Source: Escallonia rubra (Eukaryota > Streptophyta > Magnoliopsida > Escalloniales > Escalloniaceae). From it: 64,000 nucleotides of DNA. Made by a program: the position numbers and the translations under genes. Positions 11,901 through 24,400 of the stretch are shown piece by piece. The notes beneath the pieces are model-generated. The model saw nothing but the letters and a program-made list of their open reading frames with translations, ran no database searches and was not told the origin of the DNA. The stretch lies in contig JAVXUO010000167.1 of assembly GCA_033065855.1 (NCBI GenBank), forward strand, positions 124,001 to 188,000, given 5' to 3'. Within the stretch, counting starts at the first letter, position 1. Each line of letters opens with the position of its first letter.

Positions 11901-13715
11901 ACACGCCTGCCAAACACACAGAACGTACACCCACAGTTATACCCACAAATCACCCTTCACCGCCAACACCGCTGCCAAAAGACAACCACTACACAGCCCC
12001 CAAAATCACAACAATACCATCAAACCCCGATTCGCAGTCAATATCACAAAAACCAAATTCTACGCCATAGTCATATGAGTCCAAGCGCCGACGACAATCG
12101 AACAGCCGTTGTGACTGAACAGAGGGTGGCAGGTCAGTTTCGATTACAAATCGCGGTGGTGACAGGAGGTACAGAAAAACCGAGGTGGTGATCGGAGAAT
12201 ACCCATGGCTTTGCCGTGGATCTGGTCGGTAACAGATGAAGAAGGGCGGCACGGTGGTGGCAAAAACTTAGGGAAATAATGGTGGCACGCGCTGTGTCGC
12301 TGGTAATGGCAGATGACTGTTGCGGTGTCCGTGTCGTAGGTGGTGCACGGAGGCGTCAGGCGGTGCTTCCGATAAAGGCGCATGGTCGGAGTTGAACACT
12401 GGAGGGTGGCCGGCAACGGCGATCACGCGACGGCTTGGCAGTGGCAGCGGCGCCTTGGCTAAGGAACGGTGGTTGCGGTGGTGCTGCGCGATGGTGCTCC
12501 AAGGAAGCTTGGCCGGAATATCGAGGAAGATGGGTGGTTGACTGCGAGATGGCGTCGGTGATGACGATCCACGACAGCTTATGGTGGTGGTCGTTTGGTG
12601 ATGGCGTCCGGCGAAGGCGAGTGGCCGGAATCAGCCTCCGTTGATCGAGCGCGTGGCCGGAGATGGGGCCTTCCAGATCTGCCCAGAGGCGCCGCCCGTT
12701 CCTAGGGCCGGCTGCCGCTCTCCTCCTCTCTACCCCATCTCCTTTCTCTGATCTTATTCCTTTTTTTTTTTTCCTTTCTTTCACTATTTTATTTTGTTTA
12801 GCTTATTGACAAAAATGCTTTCTTTTAAATCTTTTCCAAAAATCTCCTACTTTTTGCTTATCCCCAAACCACTCTCTATCTTTACCAATCCCACATTTTT
12901 TTCTCCATAGCTCTATGACTCTCTCTCTCTCTCTTTAAAATAATCAATTAAGATCTATACCTTTACATAATAACTCTAATTAATTATAACCTCTCCAGAG
13001 TTACGGGCTCAAGATTCAATTAATACCGCTCGCAAGATCTTAACTGAAGGTCTAAATTCGTCTTACTTACAACAATCGTCGCCAAATAATAATAACCTCG
13101 TAAACCTAGGTTCGGGGCATCACAGGTTATGTTCGGATTAGGCTCCATCTCAATTGATTCGTGAGTCTCCGAAGTTCTTCGAGCAAGGGTAAGGCGTGGC
13201 GCCGGGGGCTGAGGTGCCGTGGGTCCTACTGTCGAAAGCCCGGAGGACCAAGGCAGCGGTGGTCACGACACTGGGACCTGAGCAGTGTCCAAAACTAGCC
13301 CAGGCCCTGAAGGTTGGATATGAGGAGGAGGGGCCAAACTTGGAGCTTGGGATGACGTGGGGTGAGTGGTGGGCACATGGTGCAGAGCTCTAAGGCTTTG
13401 GGAAATCGGTGATTGTGAAGTCAAAACTTGTATTGATTTTTGCATTTCTAAGATGACAGCCATGAGAGAAGATTGAGAGTCTTGGAGATCGGTGATGGTA
13501 GGAGTAAGGTGTTGGATTGTGGCATTGATGATCGCGGCCACATTGGGTGCATCCATCCCGGGGAGAGACTCGGGTTGGTTGTGGCTGGTCTCTTCTTGAT
13601 CCTCGAGGTGATGCTCCTCTTGGATGGCTGGGTTGAGACTTTGGCTGGTAGCCCTTCGTTGTATAGGCATGGAGACTGAGTGTGGAAGATAAGAAGACTG
13701 CAATACGATGCTCAC
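8988..13715 (-). pseudogene. gag polyprotein of element 1, split by insertion and a stop
   Basis: The N-terminal part is read from 13715 to 13130 and the C-terminal part from 10198 to 8988. The 2.9-kb insert at 10199-13124 lies between them, and the frame is preserved across the junction (ending NPNIT, resuming SQNLN). The core is a Ty3/gypsy retrotransposon gag domain (YSWYHQIPDSTI, LFLEKFHYETERV, GEDLNTYVTRFHHKCLE). A decayed zinc-knuckle-like end follows (CPYRRKVGH). A TGA at about 13263 interrupts the frame where the sister copy at 38000 has CGA, consistent with CpG decay. Gag forms the particle that packages element RNA; no enzymes follow it here. The first 24 residues of the longest right-hand frame come from the insert, not from gag. 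Confidence 0.85.
10199..13124. mobile_element. 2.9-kb TG...CA insertion in gag, probably a solo LTR
   Basis: It starts TGTCACGACCCGAACC and ends GGTTCGGGGCATCACA. The ends are imperfect inverted repeats of one another (13 of 16). The direct repeat ggtta flanks it (10194-10198 and 13125-13129). Removing the insert plus one repeat restores gag. TG...CA ends with a 5-bp duplication fit an LTR retroelement, so a solo LTR of a long-LTR family is the simplest reading. The flanks agree over up to 8 bp (ggttatgt), so a non-autonomous DNA transposon is the alternative. Inside is an internal repeat (cgtacgagcccc ... gggcccgaaatcc at about 10780 and 10878). No coding sequence is recognisable. Confidence 0.7.
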
Positions 13716-13737
13716 CTCCCTAGCGGAGTCGCCAAAA
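13716..13737 (-). other. primer-binding-site region of element 1
   Basis: Immediately inside the 5' LTR, the minus strand reads TTTTGGCGACTCCGCTAGGG. The TGGCG start matches the convention that a primer-binding site pairs with a tRNA 3' CCA end. The primer tRNA cannot be settled without a search. Element 2 has the counterpart TTTTGGCGATTCTG. Confidence 0.6.
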
Positions 13738-15706
13738 TGATGCCAAGGAAAGTGAGTTCGTGCCTACGTGGAGGTGCCACAAAGGCTGCAGTCCGAGTCA
13801 ACTTCCAAGTATGTTGATGTGAGACACAGCAAAGGTGGAACAAGGGCAGAGACCAAGGGCTTCCCAGACAGAGCCTGAGGGTGGCAGTGCTGTGAGGGCG
13901 ATAGCGCGGGATGAATACACGATGACAGTCACAGTCCGATGCTTAGGTCCAGAGTCAAGGTCCTGTATGTTTCTCTTTAGGATTCTAAAGTGAGAAAGTG
14001 AAAATGTGAGAGTGTGAAGAAGTCCTGAAAATGTCCAACCGTTGAATGAATTCTCAAGACCTCTATTTATAAAGATCGAGATGATGATGTCATTAATCGA
14101 CACGTGGCGCTCCCCGGGAGTGACACGTCACCGGGGGGTCCACAGGTGTCGGTGCTCCATGGACTGTCAGATCGCATATTCAACCGACCTGCCCCGCACA
14201 ACGTCGCTCTGTCTGTCAGGAAAGGACTGGCTCCCACCGCATCGGTGTGGCCAGAGAACCCCCTTGATCTAGCTTCCAATCCAAGCCCTTGCGGAGTCCC
14301 ACAGGCCTGGCAGCGGTGGGGAAGACCCGACGCCCAACTGCCAGGTGAACTAGGCGTGATGCCCTCCGAAGACCTGCTCCCGTCTCGGAGTGACCCGGGG
14401 GTCATAGTCCCTAGGGGTGCCGACACAAGCCCCTAGTGCCGGAGCACGTAGGCCAGTCACGCAGGCACCCTGCCGGAGATAGTGTCCCGGAGGAGTCGCA
14501 TATTCCGCAGGCCGAGGTAGCATCCCGGAGGAGCCGTCTACCTGGCAGAAGGGGAGTCTTCGTGCCGGAGCACTTGGAGCTCCCTGGCAGAGATAGTGTC
14601 CCGGATGAGTCGCCTATCCCCGCGGGTGAGTCCTTATGCCGGAGCACTTGGAGCGCGTCAAGGTAGCATCCCGGAGGAGCCGTCTACCCGACTGGCCGAG
14701 GTAGCATCCCGGAGGAGCCGTCTACTTGGCGGAAGGGGAGTTGAAGAGCTTCCTGGTAGAGATAGTGTCCCGGAGGAGTAGCCTATCCCCGCAGGATGAT
14801 GTACACTCCGGAGAGTGGGTTGAAGCATGTTCCATGACCAAGGCAAGGTGCACATGGTGTGATGAATGAGTGTGGTGCCCGGGGGCATGATGACATGATT
14901 GTGGCGCATGGGCGCGATGAAGTGAGTAAGGTGCCGGGGGCACGTCTGTGTCAATGGCACGGCGCATGGGCGCGACAGAGTGCGTAATGTGCCGGGGGCA
15001 CGTCTGTGTCAATGGTGGCGCATGGGCGCGACAGAGTGCGTATGGTGCCGGGGGCACGGTAGTGTGACAGAGAGCCTAGGGGCACGGCTGTATCAGCGGC
15101 GCGGCAAAGTGTTGGAGTGTGACGCCCGAACGTCGGTGACGGGGGTCATGGAGACGGCGTCCGGGCGACGGACGATGAGCGTCGCGGAGTTGGCGCGCGG
15201 GCGCGGACGACGTCCGGACGATGGGCGACGGGGGTCGCAGAGATGACGTCCGGGCGACGGGGGTCGCGAAGGATGCAAGGCCTCTTGGAGAGAAGTGAAG
15301 GTGTTAAGGATAGAGATCAAAGGCCAACCCATAGGGGGAGGCCAAGGCCAACCTCAAGGGGAGGCCGAGGCCGACCCCAATGGGGAAGCCGATGTCGACC
15401 CCAAGGGGAAGGCCAAGGCCGAGGCCGACCCCAAGGGGGAGGCCAAGGCCAACTTCCTTGGGCAAGTGCCATGGCGCGTCGACGGGCGATGGGCGAAGTG
15501 CGACAGTCGAAGTGTCATGACGCTTTGCGCGAAAAAGAGCTTTCTTAGTGACGAAGTAACGTGACGAAAGTGAGAAGTGCACGTGACTTGAGCGTACATG
15601 CTTTGACCGGTTGTGAGCGTTGAAAATGACTGTTGCTTGTGCGGACGTGTCATGGAAAATGGGACCGCAGTGGGCCTTTGGGTACGACCAGAATAGGTTG
15701 GGAACA
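13738..15706 (-). repeat. 5' LTR of element 1
   Basis: This is the LTR that would drive transcription of element 1 on the minus strand. It ends (minus strand) in TTGGCATCA next to the primer-binding-like TTTTGGCGACTCCGC. It contains a clean TATA box and CACGTG box and shorter tandem modules than the partner LTR. Confidence 0.85.
14063..14106 (-). promoter_or_regulatory. LTR promoter block: CACGTG box plus TATA box
   Basis: On the minus strand, CACGTG (14106-14101) is followed by TGACATCATCATCT and then CTTTATAAATAG (14074-14063). The same order and spacing recur in element 2 (CACGTG 37200-37205, TATAAATA 37235-37242; TATAAATA 39752-39759). This marks the core promoter of the retroelement family. 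The G-box could bind bZIP or bHLH factors; that is inference. Confidence 0.7.
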
Positions 15707-15711
15707 ACAGG

Positions 15712-18423
15712 TAAATAAATTTTAAAATGGGGTAAAGCAGTAATTAAGTTTTAAAAATAGGTTATTAAGGGCAAAAACTCCTGGTATACACCTAAACCGC
15801 CTTCACTTTTTTACCAGTATAACGAGTTAGGGATACATTCTTTCTTACCATTACCGGACAACCTAAACCGATTAAGGGTTGTATCAATTTGCTTGCAAAC
15901 ATAAGTGTATCGAACCGCCTTGCAAAAATAGGAGTTGTATAATGACTAAAAAAAATGTCCCAAAGACTATTAATATGTCGAAAACGAAGAAATGGGCTCG
16001 GAGACTAGAAAGTGTTAGACACTCGCCATGCCCTTTCGGTCTCTACTTCATTTATATTGATCTTTGGCCTTTTAACACAACACCTAAATATGCAACAAAG
16101 CATTTAACCTAATCCTAAGATTTGGTTTGAATTTAACAACCGAGGTCAAATAGTCTACTTATCCCGTCGAACAAACCAGAATCAAAGCCATTGTAGTTCG
16201 ACTTGGACTCTACGGGTGGCGACCTACACTTCTGTCTTTGACTCAAACTATGCTAAGAAATGAAATGAACTGAAAGACTCTTTTTTGAAATAATTTCATT
16301 CTATAGACTGATATGAAGTACAAGAATGGTGGACACTCTAGATTACCATTACCATATCCTATATTAATAAAGAAAGTTATAAATGTACCTCGAGAAAGCT
16401 CTTGCCTAGAAGATTCGGGAGCTCCTTGTGATGATACCACGACGCAAGTGACTTATAAATATAGAGAAATGAATTATGAAGTGCTAAACTCCCTTTAGAG
16501 ATGATCTGCCACTTCTAAGGAAGAAATTGTATAACAGCTCTAGAAAGAAAAAACTGGTCCCTTAAAAATGTAGCCTAAAGACCTATTTTATAGAGGTTTG
16601 GGGCGCCATAAATGATAAGGATGACTATCCGAGTCTGTGATCTGATGATAGAGCAAAATATTTGATGAAAGCCGCAAACTTGAAAAAGCCAGGTTGTCGA
16701 AAACTGGCCGACTGATCCTATAATATCTTATATATTTTTTTCTTCTAATTTCGGCACTTTATCTGCCCTTAATTCAGTAATTATCTTAAATTATATCAGA
16801 TGGGGATGTACCAGATTTCGAAATTATCTTTATATTTCATATAAATCAAGGGTTAGTCACTTGCATCAAGGATAAATCACACAATAATCTTAAAACTCCT
16901 AAGTAAATCACAATCTTTTAGAATGGACTGGATCCACCTAAATTGACTGGAATAGGCCCAATTACTAGACTGGACTTAATAATTGGACAACTAGACTGGC
17001 TATTGAACTGGACTGGACAACTGAGCTGGACTAATTACTAATTACTAACTTGGATTAATTAAATTTAATATATTATTAGGCCTACACTCATAATAATTAG
17101 AATAATGTTGAGGGAGTATGTAAGAGGGATTCTATAATTAGTGGGCTTGTGTGGGTGATAGGGCTTGTAAGACTTGGTTTTGGGTCTTTTGAATTGTTTT
17201 GAAAGGGTTTATTGTTGGGCATTAGATATAGTTATGCATTTTTGAGCTTTTTCATATAAATATAATTAGAAAAAATGTTGATAAATGAGTCGAGCAGAGC
17301 AGCTCACGATCTTATTAATGAACAGTTTCATGTTCATGTTTGGCTCATTTATGAAACGAGCTTAGAATTTGTGTTCAAGCTCTTTCATTTGATAAATGAT
17401 CCGAATATGAATGAAGTTTTAATGAATGAGACACGAGCTTGTTCAAAAGCTGTTCGGTTCGCTTGCAGCCTAATCAAAATCAATGTTTTCATCGGGCTCA
17501 TAATTTTTTTTTTTTTTTTTTGTAGATAAATAAGTTTATCCTTTTAAAACAGTCACGTGATGACAGACATAAACGACTGTTTATTTGTACTTGACAGAAG
17601 TCTGATTGTAACTTCAATTAGAACGCTTTTTAAAACATTAAGAAGTAAATAGTTTCAATCAAAACCTCATGATACAAAACCAAAAATGATATTGAGTGAG
17701 ATACGACCCAAAATTCAGGGGAATGATTTACCCTTATTTTTTGGGAAAATCACACCCCACAAGCTGCTGGTTTGTCATGCCTTCCCGCAAGTGAATTGAT
17801 AAAGAACAAAAACAAAAGAAATGCATGTGCGGCAATTAGGTCGGGTACACAACACATTGTGCAGGTCATCCTTATCAATTCCTAGTTATTATTATTATTT
17901 TCTATTCCTAGTTAGCTCTCGCTTTGTGAGATTTGTGCCCTTTTATATTCCTGCGGTACGCTCTTTGTTATTTCATTAGTTGATATATACTTTTTATAAC
18001 GGAAAAAGAAGTTCAACTTCTTGCTATTGAAGAATAAGCAAGTGTTTAATTGTAGAATTAACTCATTGGTATATCAACAAAACTTTACAACAAACCATGG
18101 AGGATCCCCTCTTAAGCAGGCAGCAGCTTTCATTTGGGATGTATCTCCAGGTACGAAGAACTCAAAGCTTGTCAAATCATTTGCTTGTTAAGTTGCCTTT
18201 AAGCCTTTCTTATTGGCTTATTGTACAAACTGAATACATGAAATACAACCAAGAAAATCAGGCCAAAGTTACACTCAAATCTGTCTGTGAAAAGCTTGCT
18301 TATGCAGTGTGAGATTTCTCCTTCAGACTAGCAGGATGGTGACATCCAAGGGCTTCTATTGATACTCCAGTTACTTCTATAGAAGTCAAAGAACGTAAAC
18401 AAACCACAAAGGTCTGCAGCTTA
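15712..18423. other. gene-free spacer with low-complexity blocks
   Basis: No coding frame is convincing. Around 15780-16110 the text resembles decayed LTR-retroelement leader sequence (low confidence). At 16920-17060 the words actgga and ggactgga recur many times. At 17270-17480 is a repeat-like stretch rich in cgagc and gaatga words, followed by a T run at 17505-17520. Confidence 0.4.
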
Positions 18424-21400
18424 CTAAGAGCATAGAAGATAGCAGAGGTCCTCCTTTCTTGCTTGTGAGACGTTGGTGAAGGGGAAGACACTGAACTTGT
18501 CACTACCGGTACAAGTTAATGTCATACGCCCCAAGTTTACAATGGTCTGCAAATACCATACAAAAACATTCAGTAAAGTGCTATCAATAGCATGGTTTCA
18601 TGTCTGTGAAGGTTGTGGTCTTTAGCGTGAGTAGTTGTAACCGAGTCCTAAATGAGAAAAGCAACCACTTCCTATCCACTAACAAACAAGAGTTTTGAGA
18701 AGGAAAAGAGAACAGCAATTATATCCAATCTGTTGCAGAATCTTTAAGAAGCAACCACAATACGTCTCTATCAAGAAGAGTGATCAACTAACATTCGGTA
18801 AAGGACTACCAATTGCATGGTACCTTGTCTGTGAAATGACTAAATGATTGTGGTCTTTAACGTGATCTGTTGTAACCAAGTCCTACATGAGAATATTAAG
18901 CACTTCCTATCCACTAACAAACAAGTGTTAAACAGAATAGAGAACCGCAATTATATCCAATCTGATGCAGGATCTTTAAAAACCAACCACAAGAGACGTA
19001 ATCCAAGCCTCTTAAGACATTCAAATAAGCTCTACTCTGTATTCTACCGCAATTTATGCCAAAACAACCCATCTTACATATGATATCCCTATATAATGCA
19101 GCAGCACTGTTACAGGCTTACAAAAAAGTGACACGCTCTAACACGCACACACAGCATAAGAGATTGAATATAAAACCAAAAGGAAGGATGATATTAGACA
19201 AAAGAGACCCACCTCCTATCAGATGAAACATATGGTATTCTTCTACCAGAACTACTCTGTCACCTGGACTCCATTGAGCCTTTTATCGATCAAACGGTTA
19301 GCATTTTCTACGATACCACTTTTACCTTTGACAAAACATTGTGTACAGTTATTAATTTGCTTTCCCATTAGATTATCCTCATGTTCTTCGTCCCCCACCC
19401 CCACCCCCCAATTAACTCCTCCATAGTGAAAAGTGACTTTATTCTGGGGTTTTGACACAATGCCTAATCATATCTCTTTTCAACTTTTTTTTCCCAAAAC
19501 TCATTATCTCGAAGAGTCTCTTTGTTGTGAACAACAGACGTCTTTGACACCCAACTATAACAATGAGTACGACATCTTGGGCCCCTGGAAGGGGGTGGCA
19601 GCTGTGCTTTCCGCGGAAGCTTTACAGAATTATTATGAGGCTCCTTTTAATTAAAAATGCTTTAAAGAAACCAATATACCTCACAATGTACAGGGTTATC
19701 ACTGCAGCTCCACCATTTGGAAGGAATACAATCGATATAATGGCACCAGCTACAACTCTTGTTCACATTGATACCGTGAAGAACAGCGAGAGTAACTCCA
19801 GCAAGTCTGCACACGAAAAGGCATCCCCGATAAGAGAACAAATGGATGAACAAAATGGCCTCTTTCTTGTAAAAGAAACAATAGAACTCACAGAAAACTG
19901 AAGACAAGAAGAGAAACAATCCTCAGCACAGGCCTGTCCAGCTTCTGTTTCAGTTTGACAGGATGTTTAACATCAAGATCAAATAAACCTCCTTCACTTT
20001 GAGACATTTTTCTTAGCTGGGGACAGAATAAGAGCACAAAGCCAAGGAGGAATCCCGATATAAATCCTCCAATATTTGAGAAATTGTTGATATAAGGTAG
20101 CAGACCAAGGGCAAGACTGATAACCAGCATTAAGAAAAGGGCAACTAGAGCTGCACACTGCAATCAAACAAAGAAGAGATAAACAATCCAGTTAAGAGGC
20201 AAAGGGGAAAGAGATCAGTGTAGGGAAAAAGACCTTTTTAGTATAAAGTTTCCAGTTCCGAAGAAGCCCAGAAAGCATGGCACCAAGCAATCCACATAGT
20301 GCACCAGAGGAAGCAACTGATGGTCTGTCTTGAAGAAATAGCACGGCTATCAAGTTACCAGTAAGAGCAGAGATTATGTAGATAACTCCAATCCTTACTG
20401 CAGGAAAAAGCCATATACCAGAATTTAATGCAACCTGTGGAACCAATTCAAGATCTAACCATCAACAATTTTAATCACTATTGAACTCCAAAAGAAAACT
20501 TATACATGGTCCAAACTCTTGCTCTAAGTGAATTCCAACAAAGATCACACTTGAGAGGTTGATAAGAAGGTGCACAAGCCCAGAATGCAACCAAGGGCTT
20601 GTGAAGAGGCGCCACCTTTCTTGATGCTTTGCAAAAAGCGTCTGCCGAAGAGCCCCCATTTGATCCAGCCTGCAGCATTGAGGAAAAGCCAAATTTATAA
20701 GTGCTGACTTTCACATGGAGAATATACTCCTCACCAAGCGCTGACTGCCACATGGAGAACTAAAAGCATAACTCAGCTGTCTTAAAAGAGCCAGTGACCA
20801 TAGTATTGCACTTAAATTTGTACTTTTTTTGCAAAAAAGACAATACTTTGTATACATGTTGCGCAGAGAACAAAAAGATTCCATTAGTCACATGCACATG
20901 CTAATGTACACACTAGAACCTCCTAGCCAACAAATAGTATATTCAGTTAATTTAAAATAATAAGGTGGTTTAGATATATAAATAACCAAGAAAGTTATGC
21001 TAACATCTGCTCCACATATATCTACTGAAAGTAACAACAACTGTCAGGTCCGATGGAAGATTGCAAAATGGGAGATCTATGATTCTCGTTCTAAGCAGCC
21101 TTTCGCTGTAAAGAATATCGGAGTCGCAGGGATGGTATACAAAGACAGATGATGCAAGAAACCAAGGAAGTCAAATGGCTTTCATAATAAAGAAGCAATA
21201 CTTGCCATAGTAATGAAAGCAAAAAAAAAAGGAACGAGAAAATGCAGCTGAACAATCAATTGATAACAAAAATCATGTCTAACAGCTGCTAAAGCATGAC
21301 AAAATAAAATATCCCAGGAGTCTCATTCACCTCAGTAAAATGTTATGCAGGAACATTCTGGGTAATATGGCATAACATTAGAAGTTCCTCTCACCTTTTT

Positions 21401-24400
21401 CTGTTTTAATGAAAGAGAAGAACATTAGCGGGTAATTATCCAGGAAATGTATCTTGAACAAGTGAAAGGTGGAGCCTTGGTTTTGTCCTTAGTTGCACAA
21501 AGCGGGGGCGGGGGCAGGGGAGCGTAAGCACCAAGAAGAATCTGAGGTTGGGAGCTGCTTGAATAAATAAATGCGTAAAGAGTATTATCATTTGTTTAGT
21601 ATAGTTTACATAGCCAGCAACAACAAACAAGGAGGCTTTAAGGACTTGAAGGAAGAGAGAAACAAGGAATTGAGTTGAAAAGGGCCTGATTTTCAGGTAT
21701 TCTCTCACTTGTTCCATGCATATCTATCCAGCTAACGGGATCGAGTTCCCATATTAGCTTGGGACGAGATCCCATGGAGCTCCTAACTTGGGATCGCAAA
21801 AGCGAGTTTCCGAGAGAGAAACGTCACCATGTTAGGATTTTCCTGCAACTAAGGTTTTGTCTATCAAAATATCCTCAAAAAGCGGTAATAGCTGAACTCA
21901 GGTGTAACTGGAATATAACTCTATATATGTAGTAAACCTAGAGCTGAGAGAATGTTAATTTTTCTCTTTCCTACTTGGAATGACATCGTTTAGCCATTTG
22001 GACTTCAACCAATCAAATAAATTTCTCAATTCTCTCTCTTCCATGTCAATATGGTCCCAGTTAAATATTTTATTAACAGGTTTGCAATTCCACCAATTCC
22101 ATGAAATCTTGAATCTTGTTTTTAATCTTAGACAAGCCCCAATATTTTCTCACAAGTTAACATACCTTATCCTCCTCCTTTTATTTCATTATAAGTCATA
22201 CATACAACATATAGATTCCGTTCTTTCACTACTAGGTGACAAGGTATGTATATGTGTGTGCGCGAGAGAGAGCGTGCACATGTGTATATGATTTGCTCTC
22301 ATACTTAATATTTTTTTTATGCTTTTCTTGGTCTGCTTTATTAGTACAAACGTCAACACATGAGTTATTATTGTTATTGTCATTGGGAAGACTATTTCTA
22401 CCATTTTATATTTCACTTTTTCATCTGTTGCTAAAAGACTAGCAGTTGTTACCAAAGTTCATTTTTAACAACAAAAAAGTCGTAGAAAACTCATAAAAAA
22501 GGTGGAAACCCATTTCTAATACTATTATCGCTACTATTAATGCCGTTTTTACTATTAGACATAGAAGTATGGGCTTTCACGATAAGTATTTTAGCAATTG
22601 TTGCTCCTTTGAGCAATGCACGGGGTCAAAACTAGTGATAACAATTAAGACCAGAACCTTACCTGGACTAGTTGCTTAGCTCGATTATCAGAAGTACAAA
22701 GAGGAAGAACGAAAGGACTACGCGAGACATAAAGGCTTGTGGCAAAATAATAGCTTGAGTGAGCTACCAATGGGGTTTTGCCCTAAAACCTTGTTAATTC
22801 ATTGAGTATATTCTAGATTTAATAATATTTCCTGTTTTATTAATTGATCATGTTATGCTTTGATGTCTATAGTACATGTAATATGATTTATGTGTAGAAA
22901 GACGTGTATACACCAAAGATGTAAATCATGTGATACATATGATGAAATAATTATGTTCACACCCTTGGATATATTTGGATAAATCATCCAGTAGGTTACA
23001 ATGCTTAATGAGATGGTTAATCTTGACCACAGAAGTGGACAACTTCAGATTAAGTTCTAGTGCATTAGTACAATCGTGAATAATGATTTATTATGTTACT
23101 ATCGGATGAAATATTTTTCACAATAACACTAGTATGTGAAAATTCGTAATTATTTGTTTCTAGTCTATCTCTTTCTATTTCTTTTCTATATATGGAAAGT
23201 TCAAAAATCATCATATAATAATCCAGAAATTGCAATAGAAAAGAAAAAGGGAGGTTTGTGATGATTTTTAAATCTTTTCTACTAGGTAATCTAGTATCCT
23301 TATACATGAAGATAATCAATTCGGTCGTTGTGGTCGGACTCTATTATGGATTTCTGACCACATTCTCCATAGGGCCCTCTTATCTCTTCCTTCTCCGAGC
23401 TCAGGTTATGGAAGAAGGAGAAGAAGGAACCGAGAAGAAGGTATCAGCAACAACTGGTATGTGATAGTGAGGAACTCAAATTCATAATACCCATTGCTTT
23501 GATATTCCAATGAGTAGAATTTTCTACACTGATCAATACCTCTCCTGTTGTTTAATGTGTATTAGGGATGTTGAGAACATCATCTATTGTCATGGAGTTC
23601 TATCATGAAACTAGGTAGTAAGGTATACTGCTAAATATGTTGACTTAAAAAATCAAAAAATGATTAACTTTATAAATTGGGCACTTGAGGATCAGAAGTA
23701 GATGTTTTGAAACTACAGTAGATTGATTTTGACACTTTTGTGAATATCTTGCAAAGAGACATTTTGCTGATAATTAGCAACAAGTGCAATTACAGTGACT
23801 CAATGGTGTTAACTGTCATTAATGGGTTCTGGATAAGATTATCGGATGACCTAACGATTCTAGAATTCTACTGGAGCTAGGAAAAGAGACTCTTAAAGGT
23901 TCTCGAAAGAGAACATAGAACTACATGATAATAGATGATGTTCTCCTAGCCTTAATTGTGAACAGATTAAGCGAGAGAAAGATTAGACCACTAATAATAC
24001 CAGGCCTAATCACGTTTCTTGAAGAACTACAAGCAAGCAATTTTTATTCTCCCTCCCTCCCTCCATCTCTCTCTGAGAATATTGCTCTGTGAAAGTTAGT
24101 TTTTTGAGAGGCAAGCTTGGAGTCCACTCTCCATGATCCTGCGAGGCCATAGAAGGGAAGATTGAAGCCAAATCCTGCTCGATAAGCCAAGCAGTTGGTG
24201 AGTTTCTATTCCGTCTCGTTTTTATACATTATCATGTTCATGTAATACCATAAAGGAGATCAGGGGGCGGGGGGGAGGAGAGAATTGGTTTTTTTATATT
24301 TTTTGAATTTCAAAATATTTGCACTTTTCCAACAACGAATAGAGTGAAGAAACGATCAAAAAAAAAAAAAAAGGATGGAATGCAATTTTATTCCCCTGAG

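Larger units (their letters stand above)
4020..15706 (-). mobile_element. gag-only Ty3/gypsy-type LTR retrotransposon (TR-GAG/LARD-like), element 1
   Basis: Two long direct repeats (4020-6216 and 13738-15706) begin TGATGCCAAGG and end GGGAACA on the plus strand, and they bound an internal region read on the minus strand. The possible target duplication is aaagg (4015-4019) versus acagg (15707-15711), one mismatch. Next to the right-hand LTR is a primer-binding-site-like sequence (TTTTGGCGACTCCGC on the minus strand), followed by gag. No protease, reverse transcriptase, RNase H or integrase can be read. Instead, 6217-8987 is G-rich and repetitive noncoding sequence. A 2.9-kb insertion splits gag. 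Such elements would need enzymes from an autonomous relative. The copy is not young: the LTRs differ in length (2197 versus 1969 bp) and gag has a stop. Confidence 0.85.
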
